Source: a virus
Reading direction: 5' to 3' (one strand)
Length of the DNA: 23,083 nucleotides
IMG/VR virus record: IMGVR_UViG_3300023172_000202
Span: 1-23,083 of that record
The notes under the pieces were generated by a model. The model saw nothing but the letters and a program-made list of their open reading frames with translations. It had not been told where the DNA came from and did no database searches. Shown here piece by piece: positions 19,566 to 23,083 of the stretch. The position numbers were made by a program, and so were the translations under genes. Positions within the stretch are counted from its first letter, which is position 1; every line of letters starts with the position of its first letter.

Positions 19566-20492
19566 TCAAACTGCAACGATATTCTCCAACGTATGATACT
19601 CCCTATGTGGTATAATCATACCAATCTTTTTCGCATGGTAGTTCATAGCAATTTCTTGTTCTCTTTCTAAGAAACCTTCAGTGTATGCACAGTTACGCAA
19701 GAAGTCGAAAAACTGTTGAGGCATCTTGAATATGGGCGCCAATGGGTTCGTTGCTTTGTGTGATATGCCAAAGTCGTCAGTTGCGGTGATAAAAAGTTTA
19801 CCGAAGTTTCTAGCAACAGTATGCCACATACCATCATATCCAATACAAAAAGCACAATTTGCTATCATGTCGTGCACGTATCTGAAGTCATCTCTGTAAG
19901 ACACTCTTATAATTTTATGTTTTGGAAACATTAGGTGCAGAGAAAGATCTATTGCTCTCCACACACTTGCATCAAAGGGATATGCTTTGTGCTCCTTGAC
20001 GTCATTTGCGTTGTAATTATAGTTCCAGAAAACTATCGTATCCCCTAACATGGGTTCTTGTTGCCATCTCCACTCGGGACCTCCGATTGGTTGATATGGA
20101 GTATCTGTTGGTTCATCGACAGACCCACCATGCAGTTCACCAGAAGGAGCTCCGCTTTCAAAGTGCCAGCGTTTAGTTCGATTTCTTCTCCTCAACTCAT
20201 TATCGGGTTCATCAAAAAGATATTCCAGAAAAGAAAACATATCAGATTTGAATACATGCTCAAGGCAGACCATTTGATTTTGCCAAGTGTGCTCGTGCAC
20301 GTGCCTATATCTGTCCACAATGGATTCGGTGTCAGTCTCTACAACTTTGTAGTCGCCTTCAAATTGGGGACCCCAATGAATATTCAGGCGCACTGGTCTT
20401 TGATGTTCCGCTGCCCAAGCATGCGCTGTGTTTATTTGACCGATGATGTCTCCTGCACCCTCGCCCATGCGACAGTGTATGTCTTCAATCAT
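19566..20492 (-). CDS. Glycosyltransferase-like protein (GT9/heptosyltransferase-like)
   Basis: The 308-residue protein opens with CRMGEGAGDIIGQINTAHAW, a GT-B-like glycine-rich loop. Residues 209-236, MIANCAFCIGYDGMWHTVAR and on to GKLFIT, resemble the C-terminal sugar-nucleotide site of GT9 heptosyltransferases (pattern ADLFIGxDxGxMHLA). The middle part is unusual, Trp- and His-rich. It would transfer a sugar to an envelope glycan or protein; the donor is unknown. It is coupled to the 51-residue gene upstream by an eight-base overlap. The family assignment rests on pattern and has moderate confidence. Confidence 0.75.
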   Translation of the reverse strand: MIEDIHCRMGEGAGDIIGQINTAHAWAAEHQRPVRLNIHWGPQFEGDYKVVETDTESIVDRYRHVHEHTWQNQMVCLEHVFKSDMFSFLEYLFDEPDNELRRRNRTKRWHFESGAPSGELHGGSVDEPTDTPYQPIGGPEWRWQQEPMLGDTIVFWNYNYNANDVKEHKAYPFDASVWRAIDLSLHLMFPKHKIIRVSYRDDFRYVHDMIANCAFCIGYDGMWHTVARNFGKLFITATDDFGISHKATNPLAPIFKMPQQFFDFLRNCAYTEGFLEREQEIAMNYHAKKIGMIIPHREYHTLENIVAV

Positions 20493-20640
20493 TCTTCTTT
20501 TCGTGTTGGTCGATCAAATCCTTAAGAACTTGCACGGAGTCTCGTAACCTTGCTTCTTCATATGTGATGTTATCATCACGCAAAGTTTGAGGTGGTCCAA
20601 GTTTTACAACGATGTTATACAGTGCTTCACGTGGGGTCAT
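20485..20640 (-). CDS. 51-residue helical protein
   Basis: The small gene starts at ATG 20640 with GAGGA eight bases upstream, and its stop TGA lies inside the first codons of the glycosyltransferase gene. The product starts MTPREALYNIVVKLGPPQTL and continues with an acidic and charged helix. From memory, T4-like marine phages have similar small helical proteins. Its start overlaps the previous gene by 14 bases. Confidence 0.78.
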   Translation of the reverse strand: MTPREALYNIVVKLGPPQTLRDDNITYEEARLRDSVQVLKDLIDQHEKKND

Positions 20641-20977
20641 ACTTATTGTCCTCAACAAAGTGCATCATATTTTTCACAGTAGATTTTAGTTGACTTGCTA
20701 GATCAAACAGTTCCGGTCGCGACTGAGTCGCATGATTATACCAGATGTGCTCCATCATATCTTCGAAAATATTTAGTGTCTGCTGTAAACGACACCAGTC
20801 ACCGTAGGTGGGTTCATCCTCCAAGTCAAAGGTTTCTCTGAAGTTGGCATGAATGTTGGTGAGATCATCAATGAGTTTTTCCAAACCCAACTCGTCGATG
20901 ATAAACTTCACTTCTTCCTGCTTCTTCTCCTGCCACTTGGCAATTGAAACTACATTATCACTATCTACGCTGTCCAT
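20627..20977 (-). CDS. Hypothetical helical protein
   Basis: The 116-residue protein is acidic and helical (EEVKFIIDELGLEKLIDDLT, with DWCRLQQTLNIFEDMMEHI later). No known motif is seen. It starts 17 bases inside the previous gene and belongs to the coupled chain between the glycosyltransferase genes. Confidence 0.78.
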   Translation of the reverse strand: MDSVDSDNVVSIAKWQEKKQEEVKFIIDELGLEKLIDDLTNIHANFRETFDLEDEPTYGDWCRLQQTLNIFEDMMEHIWYNHATQSRPELFDLASQLKSTVKNMMHFVEDNKYDPT

Positions 20978-21275
20978 TGATCTTCTCTATTACTTTCAAT
21001 CTGCAAACATTACTTAAATTAATATGCGTCTTGTGCTCATGCTGTATAAACTCACCTTTTATAGTATCTAGTTGTAGTTCATACCCAACAATGAAACGCA
21101 GACCATCACCATGGTAGAACTCATGCTTTGCGATACTGTACATGCTCTCCCAGATCTTATACATTTTGATTGACCCGCCATTAAACTCAATCTCTACATG
21201 ACGATAGGCATCGTCTGCCTTGCTTGACACTTCGTAGGTTTGTACAGTCATGTCCCACATCTTATAATCTTTCAT
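20961..21275 (-). CDS. Hypothetical strand-rich protein
   Basis: The 104-residue protein has alternating strands (YEVSSKADDAYRHVEIEFNG, GLRFIVGYELQLDTIKGEF) and no signal peptide. It starts with an ATGA overlap on the GT25 gene. No family is recognised. Confidence 0.77.
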   Translation of the reverse strand: MKDYKMWDMTVQTYEVSSKADDAYRHVEIEFNGGSIKMYKIWESMYSIAKHEFYHGDGLRFIVGYELQLDTIKGEFIQHEHKTHINLSNVCRLKVIEKINGQRR

Positions 21276-21967
21276 GGTTGTTTATTAAACACTCCGAATT
21301 TTTGAGCACAGTACTGTGCACCTATATCCCCTCTTATATAAGACCAACGCTCATAGAATGCTTGTTCAAATGCAAATGGTTTTAGATCCTGAATATCAAC
21401 AGTGTCAATGTTAACAGTCATGTCATTGGGTCTTGCCAATCTACTGTAGCGAGTGGCGCGATTTAGTTTCTCCGCACCCTTCGGTGTTACAAGATAAGCA
21501 TGCGCTCCATACAGACAACTGCCCTTCACCTTTCGCTTTTTACTTAATCCTTGCTTTCCTGTGATCATCTCTAAGAATGCTTTCCTGTTGGTATGCTCTC
21601 CCATAAAGATAGGAGTCCCTAGATTGATCACGTCACCATCAAAGTTTTCTAGGAGGTCAAGATCTATTCTGTCATGCAGTGGTCTTGTATCATCCTCAAG
21701 AATCAATGTGTTCTCGGTCAGTGTTTCCCATATGCTATAGTGCGTGAAGATACAACCAAGCATTCTTTTCAGTACAACTGGATTGGGCGGATCGTACTTT
21801 TGATCCATCTCTCTGTAGTTGACGACTTCATGTTCTGGAAACTTCTCTGGTTCGAGATCAGAATACTTACTATACAGTTCGGACTCAAATGGTAGGAGTC
21901 CCTGTAATCTCTTTGCGGAAGCGATGCAGCGTTCGTCGGTGGGATGATGTATAATCTTTACTTTCAT
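21272..21967 (-). CDS. GT25-like glycosyltransferase
   Basis: The 231-residue protein has LGCIFTHYSIW at residues 70-80 and LILEDDT at 88-94, the donor- and metal-binding regions of GT25 family glycosyltransferases; the EDD carries the metal-binding aspartates. A third conserved block is CLYGAHAYLVTPKGAEKLNR. GT25 enzymes add galactose to lipooligosaccharide in bacteria and to hydroxylysine of collagen in animals. The combination with an oxygenase in the same operon favours the second kind of acceptor, but a host envelope target is equally possible. The start uses an ATGA overlap. Confidence 0.88.
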   Translation of the reverse strand: MKVKIIHHPTDERCIASAKRLQGLLPFESELYSKYSDLEPEKFPEHEVVNYREMDQKYDPPNPVVLKRMLGCIFTHYSIWETLTENTLILEDDTRPLHDRIDLDLLENFDGDVINLGTPIFMGEHTNRKAFLEMITGKQGLSKKRKVKGSCLYGAHAYLVTPKGAEKLNRATRYSRLARPNDMTVNIDTVDIQDLKPFAFEQAFYERWSYIRGDIGAQYCAQKFGVFNKQP

Positions 21968-22437
21968 AGCAGATTAAACACAATGCATGTTCGTCTTGCT
22001 TCTGGATTCTCAGCTGGGAGAACCGAGTGCATCTTCCATCCTGGTGCAGTGACAATCATATCCTCTTCTGGTTCAATGACAGTCTCAGGAAACTGTAGCA
22101 ATCCACAACCTTCCTCTGCTCGCAGATAGTGTATGCCCGTAATGCGATACGGATTATGATCGTGAGGATAGGTGAAGTCATCTCCGATGTATGTCAATCC
22201 CCAGACCATTGAAGGTTCGGCACGTTTCTCTGAGAATCCCAGTGTATGCACCCAGTCAATGTAGGGTTCAAAGTCCGGAAGATTGTATTTGTGCGGAGAG
22301 TAGATACGTGTCAGTGCCAACTCTTTGTCTACATTGGACTTGCCATCTCTTGTCGCATGCTTTTCTATCAGCGAAATGATAGTTTCCTTGAGAGGACAGT
22401 CCACATTCTTAAGAATCTCTATGTCGTCGCTCTTCAC
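21964..22437 (-). CDS. 2OG-Fe(II) oxygenase or cupin-like protein, GTG start
   Basis: The start is GTG 22437, inside the 3' end of the tiny gene upstream, since the next Met is about residue 77. The 157-residue product has TYPHDHNPYRITGIHYL, with His92 and His94 as likely metal ligands, and DMIVTAPGWKMHSVLP with His137. Arg149 sits in RRTCIVFN. This is a beta-helix with metal-binding His residues, as in small phage 2OG-Fe(II) oxygenases (PF13759-like), but a plain cupin role cannot be excluded. It is the first enzyme of the modification operon. Confidence 0.8.
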   Translation of the reverse strand: MKSDDIEILKNVDCPLKETIISLIEKHATRDGKSNVDKELALTRIYSPHKYNLPDFEPYIDWVHTLGFSEKRAEPSMVWGLTYIGDDFTYPHDHNPYRITGIHYLRAEEGCGLLQFPETVIEPEEDMIVTAPGWKMHSVLPAENPEARRTCIVFNLL

Positions 22438-22510
22438 TTTTTTCCCATGCGTTTGCGAATGCAGATAAAAGCAGTGCTGCCATACAAAGACCTACCAGAA
22501 GATCGATCAT
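22409..22510 (-). CDS. 33-residue exported or membrane peptide
   Basis: ATG 22510 forms an ATGA overlap with the preceding two-helix membrane gene, and TAA lies at 22409-22411. The product MIDLLVGLCMAALLLSAFAN is a single hydrophobic segment, followed by a charged tail (AWEKSEERRHRDS). Its last 29 bases overlap the GTG start of the oxygenase gene. A small membrane peptide of unknown role; the strict overlaps argue for a real gene. Confidence 0.68.
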   Translation of the reverse strand: MIDLLVGLCMAALLLSAFANAWEKSEERRHRDS

Positions 22511-22692
22511 AAAAACATCCATGCTAGGAGTCCCATTAAAATAAAGAAACAGAAACCGAACCAGATAGTTTTAATTATAAAACCACCGAACTCAAATAAC
22601 ACCCAGAGAATAAATCCGACTATGAAACAGTAGAATAGAAAGTACCCGATACCACCGAGTACTCCTATCATCATGATGAATTCGTCAAACAT
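22507..22692 (-). CDS. Small two-helix membrane protein
   Basis: The 61-residue protein is almost all hydrophobic and aromatic (GVLGGIGYFLFYCFIVGFIL and FGFCFFILMGLLAWMFL), with two transmembrane helices. ATG 22692 has AGGA five bases upstream. The length and helix pair resemble small phage membrane proteins, but no holin signature is certain. Confidence 0.78.
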   Translation of the reverse strand: MFDEFIMMIGVLGGIGYFLFYCFIVGFILWVLFEFGGFIIKTIWFGFCFFILMGLLAWMFL

Positions 22693-22707
22693 GCCGTTCC
22701 TGCCGGA

Positions 22708-22845
22708 TCACTTGCCGCTTGCGATTCCGAGTCGCTTCTCTAGGATAGCGATATCATGCCTCTGCTTGATATCAGGACTGTCCACTTTGAGCAGTCGCTC
22801 AAGTGCACCACGGCGACGATTGTCGCGATTCTTCTTGCGTGCCAT
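22708..22845 (-). CDS. 45-residue basic protein
   Basis: ATG 22845 has a strong GAGGAGG six to seven bases upstream, and the stop TGA is at 22708-22710. The product begins MARKKNRDNRRRGALERLLK and is Arg/Lys-rich in its first half and helical in the rest, ending LEKRLGIASGK. It could bind nucleic acid. It is too short for common length cutoffs but has the best ribosome binding site in this part. Confidence 0.8.
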   Translation of the reverse strand: MARKKNRDNRRRGALERLLKVDSPDIKQRHDIAILEKRLGIASGK

Positions 22846-22847
22846 GC

Positions 22848-23069
22848 TTATACCTCCTCGGTATTCCTTGCCTCATGATATTCACGACACACTGTTTCAA
22901 ATGTGTCCCACATATTCTGAAACTTGATTTCGTACAGTTGCTGTATGGCACCGTACTTGTTGAGTATGGCATCACACAGTTCTCCGCTCATGCCCTCCCA
23001 CTTGGGGTCTTCGGTAAAATGCCTGTTGAGCATCTCTATGTCAGCGGTGACATTAGCAAACTCGAGCAT
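22848..23069 (-). CDS. Small acidic protein, perhaps 5'-truncated by the window edge
   Basis: From ATG 23069 the protein has 73 residues (starting MLEFANVTADIEMLNRHFTE); it is acidic and helical, with a Trp/Glu-rich part. The frame stays open upstream to the window edge (four more codons), and the ATG has no strong ribosome binding site, so the true start may lie outside. Its stop codon sits just before the start of the basic 45-residue gene. No family is recognised. Confidence 0.68.
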   Translation of the reverse strand: MLEFANVTADIEMLNRHFTEDPKWEGMSGELCDAILNKYGAIQQLYEIKFQNMWDTFETVCREYHEARNTEEV

Positions 23070-23083
23070 CTGTTGCTCTAGAT

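Noticed and set aside
20058-20525. 155-codon plus-strand open frame
   Set aside because: It is antisense to the glycosyltransferase-like gene and lacks start signals and family motifs.

Overview
The window looks like part of a marine T4-like (Myoviridae-type) phage genome, cultured or metagenomic. The evidence is dense, overlapping, almost entirely one-strand gene packing; perfect T4-type late promoter octamers (TATAAATA); a UUCG-capped hairpin; and many small proteins resembling, from memory, conserved proteins of cyanophages, pelagiphages and related marine myoviruses. Those proteins include a DUF6267-type ligase fold protein, a cytidylyltransferase-like protein, Hsp20, 2OG-Fe(II) oxygenases, a DUF3310 protein and a RecB/Cas4-type nuclease. 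No portal, capsid, polymerase or tRNA gene is present, so the host and exact taxon cannot be fixed. No database search was possible; family names rest on visible motifs and recall.

Layout, left to right; all genes are on the minus strand except one. 1-3021: six genes, five with Sec-type signal peptides, forming an exported-protein cassette. 3146-6026: a nucleotidyltransferase-like protein, a very basic protein and a nucleic-acid-ligase-fold protein. 6090-8172: a beta-rich putative structural protein and a large unknown protein behind a perfect late promoter. 8200-8978: a zinc metallopeptidase and a small exported protein behind overlapping early and late promoters. 9153-11451: small early proteins and an exonuclease. 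11531-13403: a 2OG oxygenase, DUF3310, a ribbon-helix-helix protein, a small membrane protein and a glycosylase-like protein. 13435-15547: a four-helix membrane/coiled-coil protein and four small proteins. 15639-16439: a tiny membrane protein, a small exported protein and Hsp20, with a UUCG hairpin. 16440-16679: the only divergent intergenic region. 16680-16955: the only plus-strand gene. 16939-23069: a long operon with a sulfotransferase, radical SAM/SPASM protein, P4H-like dioxygenase, GT9-like and GT25-like glycosyltransferases, another dioxygenase/cupin and several tiny proteins.

The promoters I read in the gaps explain these blocks. Three share a 13-base box (AAGTCRTTGATTT) 17-18 bases upstream of a -35/-10 pair with 17-base spacing, which places the box near -60. 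Two others (before 6026 and 13403) have good -35/-10 pairs ending six bases before ATG and no Shine-Dalgarno, so their mRNAs are predicted to be leaderless. The late promoters drive the putative structural, peptidase and Hsp20 genes.

The most interesting gene group is the right-hand operon. Protein hydroxylation (2OG oxygenase), GT25 glycosylation, a second glycosyltransferase, a sulfotransferase and a radical SAM/SPASM enzyme together suggest a dedicated modification pathway for a virion or cell-surface polymer. Five genes of 33-51 codons that a length cutoff would miss are also listed.
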